The notes below the pieces were generated by a model. It worked only from the letters and a program-made list of their open reading frames with translations. It had not been told where the DNA came from and ran no database searches. DNA of 64,000 nt from Fibrobacter sp. UWB4 (GTDB taxonomy: Bacteria > Fibrobacterota > Fibrobacteria > Fibrobacterales > Fibrobacteraceae): contig NZ_MWQI01000010.1 of the NCBI RefSeq assembly GCF_002210345.1, positions 1 through 64,000 on the forward strand. Direction: 5' to 3'. Within the stretch, counting starts at the first letter, position 1, and each line of letters begins with the position of its first letter. Shown here one piece after another: positions 33,767 through 42,265 of the stretch. Made by a program: the position numbers and the translations under genes.

Positions 33767-35785
33767 GTGAAAAATCATGCGTTAAAGTCCGTCGCGCTTG
33801 CCGCGCTCGTCGCAGCCCCAGCTTTCGCAGTGACTGCCTATATCAATCAAATTGGCTACCGTCCGGGCGACTTCAAGGAACTCGCCTTGGTCGATGCTAA
33901 TGGCAGCGTGGATTTCGTAAATGCTGCCGGTCAGGTGGTTCTCTCCGTGACGCCTAAGGCCGCTTCTTACTGGGATGCGAGCGGTCAGAATGTCCAGCTC
34001 GTTGATTTCTCCAAGCTCGCTGAAGCGGGCAAGTACAGCATCAAGGTAAACGGCAATGTGCTCCGTTCCGACCTCGTCGTGAAATCCCAGACGTACGAAG
34101 AAATCGTCAAGGCTTCCATCAAGTGGTTCTACTACCAGCGCGCTTCCATGGCTCTCGAAAGCCAGTACGCAGGCAAGTGGGCCCGCGCAGCCGGCCACAC
34201 GAATCCGACTGCCGAACTTCACAATTCTACGGGTGCTTCGGGCACGATCAATTCTACCAAGGGCTGGTACGATGCTGGCGACTACGGCCGTTACATTGTG
34301 AACTCGGGCATCACGACCTACACGCTCCTCTCTCTTTACGAACACTTCCCACAGTATTTCAAGACGCTCAAGTGGAACATCCCGGCTGAAGGCTCCCTAC
34401 CGGATTTGCTTGCTGAAATCAAGTACAATCTCGACTGGATGCTCACCATGCAGGCTTCTGACGGTGGCGTCTACCACAAGCTTACCTCTCTCGGATTCCC
34501 GGGCGATGTGATGCCGGCGCAGGACAATTCCAAACTTTACGCCATCGGCAAGAGCACGGCGGGCACGTTTGACTTTGCTGCCGTGATGGCAATGGCTTCC
34601 CGCATTTACAAGCCGTTCGACGCGACTTATGCTTCCAAGTGCCTTGAAGCCGCTAAAAAAGCTTACGCTTGGGGCCAGCAGAACCCGAGCCGCAACTATC
34701 TTGCCAATCCGTCGGATGTCTCGACGGGTGCCTATGAAAACGACAATCCGAACGACGAAAAGGTTCTTGCCGGGACAGAACTCTTCATCACGACGGGTGA
34801 TGCTTCTTACAAGCAGTCCGGCTCTTCGGAATACGTCTCTTACTGGGGCGATGTCATGGGCCTTGCCACGTACGAAAAGGCTACGCATCAGGCGCAATTT
34901 GGTGGCGATGCAAACGAAGCCAAGCAAAAGATTTTGGGCACGGCAGACAACTTTGCTAACCGCGCTGAAAAAGGCTTTGGCGTTGTGATGGCAAAGGATG
35001 ACTTTGTATGGGGTTCCAATGCGGTTGCCTCCAATCAGGGCGTTTGGCTGTTGCATGCCTACTACCTCACGGGCGAACAGAAGTATTACAAGGCTGCCGT
35101 CAAGGTTCTTGATTACCTCCTTGGCAAGAACCCGCTCGACATGTCTTTTGTGACCGGTTACGGCACCAAGTCTCCGAAAATGCCGCACCACCGCCCGAGT
35201 ACTTCGGATAACGTAGAAGAACCGATTCCGGGTATGCTTGTGGGTGGCCCGCAGCCGGGCGGCGAAGACGTTGGCTCTGCCGCCGAATGGAAGTGCGCTG
35301 ATTATCGCAAGGGCCAGGCGGCAACCGCTTACACCGATCAGCGTTGCAGCTACGCCACGAACGAAGTCGCTATCAACTGGAACGCTCCTCTTGCATACCT
35401 CGCTGGCGCTATCGAAGCCATCAACGCGGGCTATGCACCAGAATTTGCAGCCGCAGGCGTCGCAAGACAAGACGTGCCGGCCTCTAGTTCTTCTGATGTT
35501 CCCGCAAGCTCATCTTCGAGCGTACCGCAGAGTTCCTCCTCTGAAGTTGCAAGTAGTTCTTCCGCGATTTCTGGCAATTCCTCCTCTTCCGAGATGCCCG
35601 CAAGCTCCTCTAGCTCTTCTGCAAGCATTGAATCTTCCAGTTCGCAGGGCACGATTGCAATTCACGCTACGGTGGATTACAAGGCTGTTCGCTCGACGCA
35701 GCCGCGCCTCCGTTTCGACGACCAGAAGCTCTTCGTTGAAAAGGACGGCAAGCGCTTTGACTTGAAGGGACATAGAATTAAGTAA
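33767..35785 (+). CDS. celD: GH9 endoglucanase (celD-type) with Ser-rich linker
   Basis: 672 residues if translation starts at GTG 33767: the SD-like GAGG (33757-33760) touches the ATG at 33761 but is 6 nt from this GTG, and the result is a normal signal peptide ending AAPAFA. The domain order equals celE: Ig-like domain, GH9 domain with WYDAGDYGRY, HHRPS and YATNEVAINWN. A Ser-rich linker of about 65 residues separates it from the conserved basic tail RLRFDDQKLFVEKDGKRF. Most of the catalytic domain is near-identical to the upstream gene, a recent paralogue. In S85 the celD product releases mainly glucose; whether this holds here is untested. Confidence 0.92.
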   Translation: MKNHALKSVALAALVAAPAFAVTAYINQIGYRPGDFKELALVDANGSVDFVNAAGQVVLSVTPKAASYWDASGQNVQLVDFSKLAEAGKYSIKVNGNVLRSDLVVKSQTYEEIVKASIKWFYYQRASMALESQYAGKWARAAGHTNPTAELHNSTGASGTINSTKGWYDAGDYGRYIVNSGITTYTLLSLYEHFPQYFKTLKWNIPAEGSLPDLLAEIKYNLDWMLTMQASDGGVYHKLTSLGFPGDVMPAQDNSKLYAIGKSTAGTFDFAAVMAMASRIYKPFDATYASKCLEAAKKAYAWGQQNPSRNYLANPSDVSTGAYENDNPNDEKVLAGTELFITTGDASYKQSGSSEYVSYWGDVMGLATYEKATHQAQFGGDANEAKQKILGTADNFANRAEKGFGVVMAKDDFVWGSNAVASNQGVWLLHAYYLTGEQKYYKAAVKVLDYLLGKNPLDMSFVTGYGTKSPKMPHHRPSTSDNVEEPIPGMLVGGPQPGGEDVGSAAEWKCADYRKGQAATAYTDQRCSYATNEVAINWNAPLAYLAGAIEAINAGYAPEFAAAGVARQDVPASSSSDVPASSSSSVPQSSSSEVASSSSAISGNSSSSEMPASSSSSSASIESSSSQGTIAIHATVDYKAVRSTQPRLRFDDQKLFVEKDGKRFDLKGHRIK

Positions 35786-35815
35786 GTTCTATTTTCTAAT
35801 ATTCATAGAATGTCA

Positions 35816-35847
35816 AATGGCGCCCTGTCTGGGGCGCCGTTTTTTTC
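35816..35847 (+). terminator. Terminator after celD
   Basis: GGCGCC (35819-35824) pairs with GGCGCC (35833-35838) around a C..TGTCT..GG loop, followed by GT and seven T. Paralogous to 33580-33611. Confidence 0.85.
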
Positions 35848-35859
35848 TACATTGACCGT

Positions 35860-37242
35860 ATGATGTCGAGTATCTTAAATAATTTGTTGATGTTCGTTTT
35901 GGGGCTTCTGGCGTTGAGCTTTCTCGTGACCATTCACGAATTAGGCCATTTTATTGTCGCCAAGTGGAACAAAGTCCGAGTGAACACGTTCTCTGTAGGC
36001 TTTGGCAAAAAGCTTTTCCGATTCAAGAAAGGCGAAACGGAATATTGCATTTCGGCAATTCCCTTTGGCGGTTACGTCGCCATGGCTGGCGAAAATCCAG
36101 ATAGCATTGAAGATGGTAAGCTTCCATCGCAAGATGATTTTTTGGGAAAGTCGGTTGGCGCTCGAGCGGCGATTGCTTTTGCGGGGCCGTTCGTGAATAT
36201 CGCATTTGCATTTATCCTTCTGATTTTCCTTTATATGGTTGGCGTTCAGGAACCTGATAATAAGAGTCTCATTATCGGTTTTGTTGCGAAAAATTCGTCT
36301 GCTGAAATTGCAGGCATCCAGCCGGGTGATACGATCACGTCTATCAATGGCAAGGAAACGCAAGGATGGGATGATTTTCGTGAACAGATTGGCGTGAGCC
36401 TTGGTGCTGATGTGATGCTCGAAGTGCATCGTGGCGGTGAACCGCTTGCCATCAAGGTTGTTCCGCAAGAACTCGTGATCCCGGCGGCGGATTCCGCTTC
36501 AGAACCTATAAAGATGGGAATTGGCGATATCGGTATTTATCCGCGCAACCGCGTGATTGTGCGCCTGCCGCCTAAAGAAGGTTCTGCGGCGCAGAAGGCT
36601 GGCATCATGCGCGGTGATACGCTCTTTGAAATTAATGGTGAACACATTTCCCGTTACGAAGATGTTATTCGCCTCATTGATGGTTCCAAGGGGGCCGAAG
36701 TCAACGTGACGCTTTTGCGCAGTGGCGAAAAGGTCAACGTGAAGATGACTCCTGCTTACAATGAGGAATTCAAACGCTACATCGTCGGAATCCAGATGGG
36801 CTATGTGATGTTCAGCGAAACGCACCTCGTGCGCCGTGGCCCGATCGAAGCGTTCGAGAAGACCTGTGCCACGAGCTGGAAAATGACGACGAGCATATTC
36901 CGCTATTTCAAGCGCTTGTTCCAGGGACAGGTCAAGGTCGATGCTTTCTCCGGCCCGGTCTCGATTGTCGCCGTGATGGGCAACGTGTGGATGAGCGGTT
37001 TTCAGGACTTCCTCATGCTCCTTGCACTTATCAGCATTAACCTCGGCGTCATGAACTTGCTCCCACTTGCGATTACCGATGGCGGTCTCCTCTTGTTCCT
37101 TGGCATAGAAAAAGTGCGTGGCAAGCCGTTAAGCCTCAAGACGCAATCCGTGATCCAGAACGTCGCGGCGGCATTCTTCATCAGCTTCTTCGTTTTTATC
37201 ACGATTCTCGATTTCGGGAAAATCTCGCTCTTCTTGAAATAG
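35860..37242 (+). CDS. rseP: Site-2 zinc protease RseP
   Basis: 460 residues; intramembrane metalloprotease that cleaves anti-sigma factors and signal-peptide remnants. HELGH (His26, Glu27, His30) lies in the first membrane helix. Two PDZ domains follow (IAGIQPGDTITSINGKE; KAGIMRGDTLFEINGEH). The second metal-ligand site NLLPLAITDGG is near residue 400, in place of the more usual NLLPIPxLDGG. Four membrane helices overall. Two start codons in a row (35860, 35863) cannot be separated. It is the last member of the dispersed rpsB-rseP block. Confidence 0.95.
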   Translation: MMSSILNNLLMFVLGLLALSFLVTIHELGHFIVAKWNKVRVNTFSVGFGKKLFRFKKGETEYCISAIPFGGYVAMAGENPDSIEDGKLPSQDDFLGKSVGARAAIAFAGPFVNIAFAFILLIFLYMVGVQEPDNKSLIIGFVAKNSSAEIAGIQPGDTITSINGKETQGWDDFREQIGVSLGADVMLEVHRGGEPLAIKVVPQELVIPAADSASEPIKMGIGDIGIYPRNRVIVRLPPKEGSAAQKAGIMRGDTLFEINGEHISRYEDVIRLIDGSKGAEVNVTLLRSGEKVNVKMTPAYNEEFKRYIVGIQMGYVMFSETHLVRRGPIEAFEKTCATSWKMTTSIFRYFKRLFQGQVKVDAFSGPVSIVAVMGNVWMSGFQDFLMLLALISINLGVMNLLPLAITDGGLLLFLGIEKVRGKPLSLKTQSVIQNVAAAFFISFFVFITILDFGKISLFLK

Positions 37243-37245
37243 AAA

Positions 37246-37267
37246 ATGGCGGCCTCGGCCGCCTTTA
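37246..37267. terminator. Terminator-like hairpin after rseP
   Basis: GGCGGC (37248-37253) and GCCGCC (37258-37263) around CTCG, then TTTACT. The next 130 nt carry GTCATTCC repeats, a 9-bp palindrome with a 2-nt loop (37336-37355) and the TGTCATTCCCGCC hairpin (37374-37403). Confidence 0.65.
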
Positions 37268-37405
37268 CTGTCATTCCTCTTCGAGACCCTCTTGTCATTC
37301 CCCTAACGGGGCTTGACATGTTCGCCTCGGATATAGAAACATGCAAGCATGTTTCTGCATCGCTCGGCTCCATTGTCATTCCCGCCTCCGAGCGGGAATC
37401 TCCAT

Positions 37406-37771
37406 TTATCTCGCTTGCATGTACGCGTACGCGAAATTCATCGGCGGTGTACTGATGCAAATGTATTCGAAAATCTCGGGACCCATATTGCGCAGCCCGT
37501 GAATTTCCTTCTCTGCAAATCGCACGACATCGCCTGCTTCAAACGGAACTTCCTTATCGTCGGCAAGCAACAAAACGCCACGGCCTTGAACCGCGACCCA
37601 AACCTGTTCCGACGTATAATGCTTATGGCGCGGCTGTTCTGCACCCGGCATGACAGAAACTTTCGTGACCGAAACCTTTTCTGATCTGCTGTTCTCGGGC
37701 GTGAGCATCTGTGCAGATTCCACTCCTGGGTTGCACAAAACCGTTATGTCGTACTTTTTAATCAGTTCCAT
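37406..37771 (-). CDS. Cupin-domain protein
   Basis: 121 residues, single cupin barrel. Motif 1 is seen as PRHKHYTSEQVWVAVQG with the metal-binding His, His and Glu, and motif 2 around AGDVVRFAEKEIHGLRN with the last His. Small stand-alone cupins of this kind include binding proteins, isomerases and dioxygenases; the substrate cannot be inferred. No signal peptide. Followed upstream, on the same strand, by the TSCPD gene 74 nt away. Confidence 0.82.
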   Translation of the reverse strand: MELIKKYDITVLCNPGVESAQMLTPENSRSEKVSVTKVSVMPGAEQPRHKHYTSEQVWVAVQGRGVLLLADDKEVPFEAGDVVRFAEKEIHGLRNMGPEIFEYICISTPPMNFAYAYMQAR

Positions 37772-37845
37772 TTCGTGTACAAAGATAGCTCTTTATTGTG
37801 CACAAATGGCTCAATGCTGTGCTAATCTTCTGTATTTTGCAGGTT

Positions 37846-38091
37846 TTAGGCTTCCATCCCGAGAACGGCACGGGCGAGCTGGTCTGCGCAAGAGGTTGGC
37901 TTTCCGCCGCAGGTGTTGCCGAGCAACTTGGCTGCAATGTCTTCGGCCTTCATGCCTTCGCAAAGTTTTGCAATGGCCTTGAGGTTTCCGTTGCATCCAC
38001 CCGTAAAGCGGATGTTGCGGATAATGTCTCCGTCACGCGTGAACTGAATCGTCGTTGCGCATGTACCTTTTGTCTTAAATGTCTCTTCCAT
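37846..38091 (-). CDS. TSCPD-domain protein (TIGR03905-like)
   Basis: 81 residues from ATG 38091; a longer in-frame version would extend into a dispersed repeat and is unlikely. The chain matches the small TSCPD family: FKTKGTCATTIQFTRDGDII, RFTGGCNGNLKAI, and LLGNTCGGKPTSCADQLARA, with five conserved Cys. The related domain occurs at the C-terminus of some B12-dependent ribonucleotide reductases. Function of the stand-alone form is not established. Confidence 0.82.
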   Translation of the reverse strand: MEETFKTKGTCATTIQFTRDGDIIRNIRFTGGCNGNLKAIAKLCEGMKAEDIAAKLLGNTCGGKPTSCADQLARAVLGMEA

Positions 38092-38274
38092 AGTAAACCC
38101 GTTGTTGTGATTTGTAATGTCTGCGCGTCTCGTCATCCTGAGCAACGCGAAGGATCCAGTGAAGTCTTGATTTGCATTAAATATAGAATGTCTTGTCATA
38201 CCGCGTGGCGACTTAGCGATCGCTAGTTATTTTTTATAGATTATAGCAACAAACTATATGGCAATGGTTTAGGT
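38092..38274. other. Divergent intergenic region with dispersed repeat
   Basis: Between the TSCPD gene and the flavin oxidoreductase gene. Holds a GTCATCCTGAGC...GAAGGATCC repeat (38132-38159), related to about 1397-1465, and the 12-bp perfect palindrome TAGCGATCGCTA (38214-38225). The AT-rich 38226-38270 presumably carries the promoter of the plus-strand gene. Confidence 0.55.
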
Positions 38275-38808
38275 ATGAATATTCTTGTTCTTTCGGGTAG
38301 CCCGCGCAAGGGCTGCAATACGGATTTGCTGGTGGAATCGTTCGTAAAGGGCGCTTCGCAAAAGCACCAAGTCGAAGTCGTTTCTGTTCACGATTACAAG
38401 GTCAATCCTTGCATCGGTTGCAATTCGTGCTTTGCCCGCGATGACCACAAGTGCTGCCAGAAAGATGATATGCAAATCGTCTACGACAAAATGGCGAATG
38501 CCGAAATGCTCGTGATTGCATCGCCGGTTTATTTCTACGGCTTGAGCGCACAGCTGAAAGCAGTCATCGACCGTTTCCACAATCCGATCCGCGATACGTT
38601 TCACATCCACAAGATGGCTTTGCTTCTGGTCGGTGCGGCTTCGCTTCCGGAACTGTTCGATGGCATCCTCACGCAGTACAAGCTTTGCTTGAATTTCTTC
38701 AAGTTGCAGGACATGGGCCAAGTGCTTGTGCGTGGCGCAAAAGATAAAGGCGATGTCAAGAACGGAGATGCGCTCCAAAAAGCTTTTGAGTTAGGACAAA
38801 GTCTTTAA
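38275..38808 (+). CDS. NAD(P)H-dependent FMN reductase / flavodoxin-fold oxidoreductase
   Basis: 177 residues. The flavodoxin-like fold is shown by VLSGSPRKGCNTDLL (FMN phosphate loop), then NPCIGCNSCFARDDHKC with a CxxC pair, and SPVYFYGLSAQLKAVIDRF. This is the common iron-sulfur-flavoprotein-like/NADPH-dependent FMN reductase group of anaerobes. Likely a cytoplasmic reductase; substrate unknown. 19 nt separate it from the methyltransferase-like gene. Confidence 0.87.
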   Translation: MNILVLSGSPRKGCNTDLLVESFVKGASQKHQVEVVSVHDYKVNPCIGCNSCFARDDHKCCQKDDMQIVYDKMANAEMLVIASPVYFYGLSAQLKAVIDRFHNPIRDTFHIHKMALLLVGAASLPELFDGILTQYKLCLNFFKLQDMGQVLVRGAKDKGDVKNGDALQKAFELGQSL

Positions 38809-38827
38809 AAATATGTAAGGAGGGAAA

Positions 38828-39307
38828 ATGAAACGTTTTCGTGATTTTATCGGCTATTTGTTAGGTGGGATTCTCTTTGTGATGCTCATCCCGACAATCA
38901 TGTGGCTTGCATCTGGAATGCCCGCGCTTTGGCCTGTTGATGCTTGGCGCTGCGTTGTGGCGCCTGTCGTGATGCTTGTGGGCCTTGTGCTGAGTGTTTG
39001 GACTATCGTCTACATGCGCAATCGCGGCAAGGGCAATCCGATGGATGCTTTTGGCCACGAAGTGGCCCCGCGTACGCAGCACCTGATGGTCGAAGGCCCG
39101 TATAAAATCAATCGCAACCCGATGCTGACCGGGACTCTCGTTTACCTCGTGGGTGCCGCCGTGTGGCTGTGGACTTGGCAATCGTGCGTCGTATTTGTCG
39201 CCTTCTTTGCCATCATGATGGTGCAGGTGCTGAGCGAAGAAAAACGCCTCCGCCGCGACTTCGGCGAAGAATACGAAGAGTATTGCAAACACTCACGCCG
39301 GTTCTAA
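38828..39307 (+). CDS. Isoprenylcysteine-methyltransferase-family membrane protein
   Basis: 159 residues with three to four membrane helices (about 8-28, 40-60, 100-135). The ICMT/PEMT-type SAM-binding end is seen as VEGPYKINRNPMLTG followed by EEKRLRRDFGEEYEEYCKHSRRF, the hallmark RxPxY...EE pattern of the family. An AAGGAGGG RBS precedes the ATG. Bacterial members methylate unknown lipids or small molecules. Probably co-transcribed with the FMN reductase gene. Confidence 0.87.
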   Translation: MKRFRDFIGYLLGGILFVMLIPTIMWLASGMPALWPVDAWRCVVAPVVMLVGLVLSVWTIVYMRNRGKGNPMDAFGHEVAPRTQHLMVEGPYKINRNPMLTGTLVYLVGAAVWLWTWQSCVVFVAFFAIMMVQVLSEEKRLRRDFGEEYEEYCKHSRRF

Positions 39308-39334
39308 AATTTGAGATTTTGTATGTAATTCATT

Positions 39335-39865
39335 TTACAGCTTGAACTTTACACCCCAAGCCATGAAACCGGCCTGCCCGATTCCAAACTGCCAAAAGAA
39401 GGATGTGTCCTTTCCAAATTCAAATCCCGCAAGGGACAAATGCCAAAGTGTATTTGCTTTAAATTCTTCACTGTTGAAAAGGAATACGGTTCCAATTGCC
39501 AGTAGAGAGTAAAAACGAAAATTAGATTCGTTAATCCAGTTAATTTTAGCTTTGGGCATGAACGTAATGGTGTGATTGTTATAACCGGAACCGACATACG
39601 AATATGTCAGTATGCCGCCGGTTTCCAATTTTCCCCATAGCTCGTATCCATATGCGACATTGAACGAACTCATTGTTAAAAGATTGACATCTTTTAGGTC
39701 TTCTTTGTCACCACCAAAGTAACTGACTAGCGCATTTGCTGCCATGACGCTTGCTCCAGTCGTGTTTAAAAGACCGTAGCTAAGGCTCACGCTGTGGGCT
39801 CCATTTTCACTGGCGAATAAAACAGAAACTGTAAACAGCAAACAGAGAATAAACGATTTCTTCAT
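39335..39865 (-). CDS. Hypothetical exported outer-membrane barrel-like protein
   Basis: 176 residues: signal peptide (about 1-18, VLFAS end), then alternating amphipathic strands with Gly/Asn turns and a terminal strand MAWGVKFKL ending in a hydrophobic residue, as in outer-membrane barrels. No family recognised. Its stop lies 28 nt from the convergent methyltransferase-like gene. Confidence 0.6.
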   Translation of the reverse strand: MKKSFILCLLFTVSVLFASENGAHSVSLSYGLLNTTGASVMAANALVSYFGGDKEDLKDVNLLTMSSFNVAYGYELWGKLETGGILTYSYVGSGYNNHTITFMPKAKINWINESNFRFYSLLAIGTVFLFNSEEFKANTLWHLSLAGFEFGKDTSFFWQFGIGQAGFMAWGVKFKL

Positions 39866-40165
39866 ATAACAGACAATATAAAAAAGTTTATTTGTTACGG
39901 CTTTGTCGAAAAATACTCCCGTAATTTCTGCAGATTCTAAAGATTACGTTCATAAGCTCGTATAAATGATAGTCATAATTGTGTTTAAATATAACATTGT
40001 TGACGGCGCTGCCATGAAATGATGAATTTTTCTTGTGTGCTTGCCGATGTGCATTAATGTAATGTGCTAAAATGAATAATCTGCATAATATTCTGAAATG
40101 ATTATGCAAATTTTGTGACTTTTCTGCATAAAAAAGCTATATTATATGCAGAAAAGAATACGATT
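39866..40165. other. 300-nt AT-rich divergent intergenic region before fic
   Basis: No gene seen. Several TGCATAAT/ATTATGCA half-sites occur (40081-40110, 40164-40173) around the perfect inverted repeat at 40119-40156. The left half should hold the promoter of the minus-strand barrel-like gene. Confidence 0.5.
40119..40156. promoter_or_regulatory. Palindromic operator overlapping the fic promoter
   Basis: Perfect 12-bp inverted repeat CTTTTCTGCATA (40119-40130) and its complement (40145-40156) with a 14-nt spacer. The spacer contains the probable -10 TATATT (40138-40143). A dimeric repressor bound here would block the promoter; the Fic protein's own C-terminal winged helix is a candidate. 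Confidence 0.7.
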
Positions 40166-41212
40166 ATGCATAAATTTGATTATTCATTCCTGAAAAATGG
40201 GCTTTTGCCCGCAAATTTGGTCAATACGACGTCCTCTATTGCGTCGTTAAAGACGATGGCGTCGTTTCGCAAGGAATCCTATCAGGAAATTTTCACGGAA
40301 CTTGAATCCATAGCCAAGGTCCAGTCCGTCAAGAGTTCAAATGCGATTGAGGGTATCATTACTAGCGATGATCGAATTGCACAAATCGTGAACCAGAACA
40401 GCGCTCCGCTTAATCACGATGAAGCCGAAATCGCTGGCTATCGTGATGCGCTTTCGCTTATCCATACCGGCTATAGTGATATTCCGTTTTCTGTGCAGAG
40501 CATGCTCTCGCTGCACCGGACTCTTCTCGCACAAGTCGCCCAAAGTCGCGGAGGCGTGTTCAAAAACGAAGACAACGTGATTCTGGAAATCGACAAGTCG
40601 GGAATGCGCAAGATTCGCTTTGCTCCAGTGAGTGCTGCTGAAACGCAAAAGGCGATGGAACAACTTGAACTTGCTTACATGGATGCTGCGGCTGATGACT
40701 CGATAAGCAAACTGTTGCTGATTCCATGCGTGATGCTTGATTTCCTGTGCATTCATCCATTTAGGAACGGAAACGGCAGAATGTCACGATTGCTCTCGCT
40801 ACTTCTTTTGTACAAGAATGACTACGATGTCGGCAAGTACATTTCTTATGAAGAACAAATCAACAAGGATAAGTCGTGGTATTACGAATCGTTGCGGGAA
40901 TCTTCCGTGAATTGGCACGAGAGTCGCAATGATTATTTCCCGTTCGTTCAGCATTTTTTAAGTATGCTTTATCAGTGCTATCAGGAATTGGATAAACGCT
41001 TTGCGACTGTAAATTCTAATAAGATCACCAAGTCTTCCCGCATCGAGGCAACTGTCTTGAATAGCCTTCTCCCGATATCGAAATCCGAGATATGCAAAAT
41101 TCTTCCCGATGTCAGCCCGACTACCGTCGAATATGTTTTGGGAAAGATGCTGAAGAGCGGAGTCGTCACGACTGTCGGCGCCGGGCGCGGCACAAAGTAT
41201 CTGAAGAAGTAA
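40166..41212 (+). CDS. Class II Fic protein with C-terminal winged helix
   Basis: 348 residues from ATG 40166. The Fic core motif HPFRNGNGR (His197 to Arg205) is intact, so AMP transfer from ATP to a target hydroxyl is expected. An N-terminal inhibitory motif SNAIEG (Ser58 to Gly63) fits (S/T)xxxE(G/N) of class II enzymes, which are auto-inhibited in cis. The C-terminal 70 residues (KSEICKILPDVSPTTVEYVLGKMLKSG) form a winged helix, the usual build of bacterial Fic/DUF4172-type regulators. A perfect inverted repeat overlaps the promoter, suggesting autoregulation. The next small gene starts 39 nt downstream. Confidence 0.92.
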   Translation: MHKFDYSFLKNGLLPANLVNTTSSIASLKTMASFRKESYQEIFTELESIAKVQSVKSSNAIEGIITSDDRIAQIVNQNSAPLNHDEAEIAGYRDALSLIHTGYSDIPFSVQSMLSLHRTLLAQVAQSRGGVFKNEDNVILEIDKSGMRKIRFAPVSAAETQKAMEQLELAYMDAAADDSISKLLLIPCVMLDFLCIHPFRNGNGRMSRLLSLLLLYKNDYDVGKYISYEEQINKDKSWYYESLRESSVNWHESRNDYFPFVQHFLSMLYQCYQELDKRFATVNSNKITKSSRIEATVLNSLLPISKSEICKILPDVSPTTVEYVLGKMLKSGVVTTVGAGRGTKYLKK

Positions 41213-41251
41213 CGACATCTCGTGGATTTTTATGGAGAAGGTAGAAACTAT

Positions 41252-41548
41252 ATGAAATTTTTAGCAGTATTCCTTTTGACGCTTTCGTTGGTGGCGACAA
41301 GTTCTTTTGCGGTGTCTCTGAATTCTCCGTTGGTTTTGTCAATGCAGGAATACGAAGGTACTATGACCTCCGACGATTTTGACTATAATGAAAGATCGGA
41401 GGCTGATTTCGGTTTCTTTAAACCCTTTGTGGGTGTGATTTCGTTTATGCTTGTTATTTTCGGGTTTTCTTGGGGTGTGCTGGGGGCAAAGGAACTCAAG
41501 GACGGGGTGATGGTGGAGGTGCGATGCTTGGTGAAGGCTTGGGCATAA
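41252..41548 (+). CDS. Hypothetical small exported/membrane protein
   Basis: 98 residues from ATG 41252, after GGAGAAGG. A signal peptide (about 1-20, ATSSFA) and one membrane helix (about 55-77, GVISFMLVIFGFSWGVLGA). The segment between is acidic. No family recognised. It may share a transcript with fic. Confidence 0.5.
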   Translation: MKFLAVFLLTLSLVATSSFAVSLNSPLVLSMQEYEGTMTSDDFDYNERSEADFGFFKPFVGVISFMLVIFGFSWGVLGAKELKDGVMVEVRCLVKAWA

Positions 41549-41583
41549 CTGTTTTAGGGGGCTTGGGCCTATACTGGGCATTT

Positions 41584-41609
41584 TGAAAAAAATGCAGCGG
41601 AACGCTGCA
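41584..41609 (-). terminator. Terminator of the 41614-42138 gene
   Basis: TGCAGCG (41593-41599) pairs with CGCTGCA (41603-41609); on the minus strand the hairpin is followed by a T-rich run. Confidence 0.7.
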
Positions 41610-41613
41610 CTAT

Positions 41614-42138
41614 CTATTTTGAAACGTTTTCGACGTAAAGAATTAGATTGTAAAGCCGTGTATCTGCTTTGGACGATTCCATTGAACGATGTTCAATTTG
41701 TGTGAAGTAGGTTGAATCGGTTGTGTAGTATGTTAAAGGAATTGCGTCTAACTCTTCGTTGTTGGAAATCGGCTTTATTATATAGCGGTCATTGATAGTG
41801 CCGTTCTTGTCTCGGTATGGGAAAAACATCGCTTTCAAGTCATGTGGCTTTTTGGAAATGTGAATGGTTTCGTACATTTGATATTCTTGGTCGGCATCTG
41901 TTTTCTTGTAGATGTTGTATTCAAAATACAAACTGTCATTATTGATGCCTATAGCGTTGTGAATGCCTTCATAATGTGCTGTGTCGTCAACGGCAAGGAA
42001 AATACAAGCTTCGGGGGCTGAAGTTGCTTTTTGGGAAATGCTGGGTAGTGCATGATAGCCTTTTGCCGTTGCACAACCGCATATTGATAAGGTGATAATG
42101 CCTAAAATTGTAACTGCCCAGTAGCGGGTTCTTTTCAT
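41614..42138 (-). CDS. Hypothetical lipoprotein
   Basis: 174 residues. The N-terminus MKRTRYWAV, a hydrophobic stretch and lipobox ICGC (Cys about 22) mark a lipoprotein. The mature chain has no recognised motif. AT-rich like the other lone lipoprotein genes here. An AGGAAAATATG start context provides the RBS (TCTGGAGGAAAA upstream). Confidence 0.65.
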   Translation of the reverse strand: MKRTRYWAVTILGIITLSICGCATAKGYHALPSISQKATSAPEACIFLAVDDTAHYEGIHNAIGINNDSLYFEYNIYKKTDADQEYQMYETIHISKKPHDLKAMFFPYRDKNGTINDRYIIKPISNNEELDAIPLTYYTTDSTYFTQIEHRSMESSKADTRLYNLILYVENVSK

Positions 42139-42265
42139 ATTTTCCTCCAGAGATGACGTGTTGAGGGGCTTGGATAACTCTAATTATACATTATTCCGTA
42201 TGTTGGCAGATTTCTTATAATGCATTTTTCTACATTTCCCCCCGTACAAAGATAAGGATTCGCTT

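Noticed and set aside
38214-38225. TAGCGATCGCTA palindrome as a HIP1-type element
   Set aside because: A single copy was noticed; without a genome-wide excess of GCGATCGC it is not evidence for such a family.
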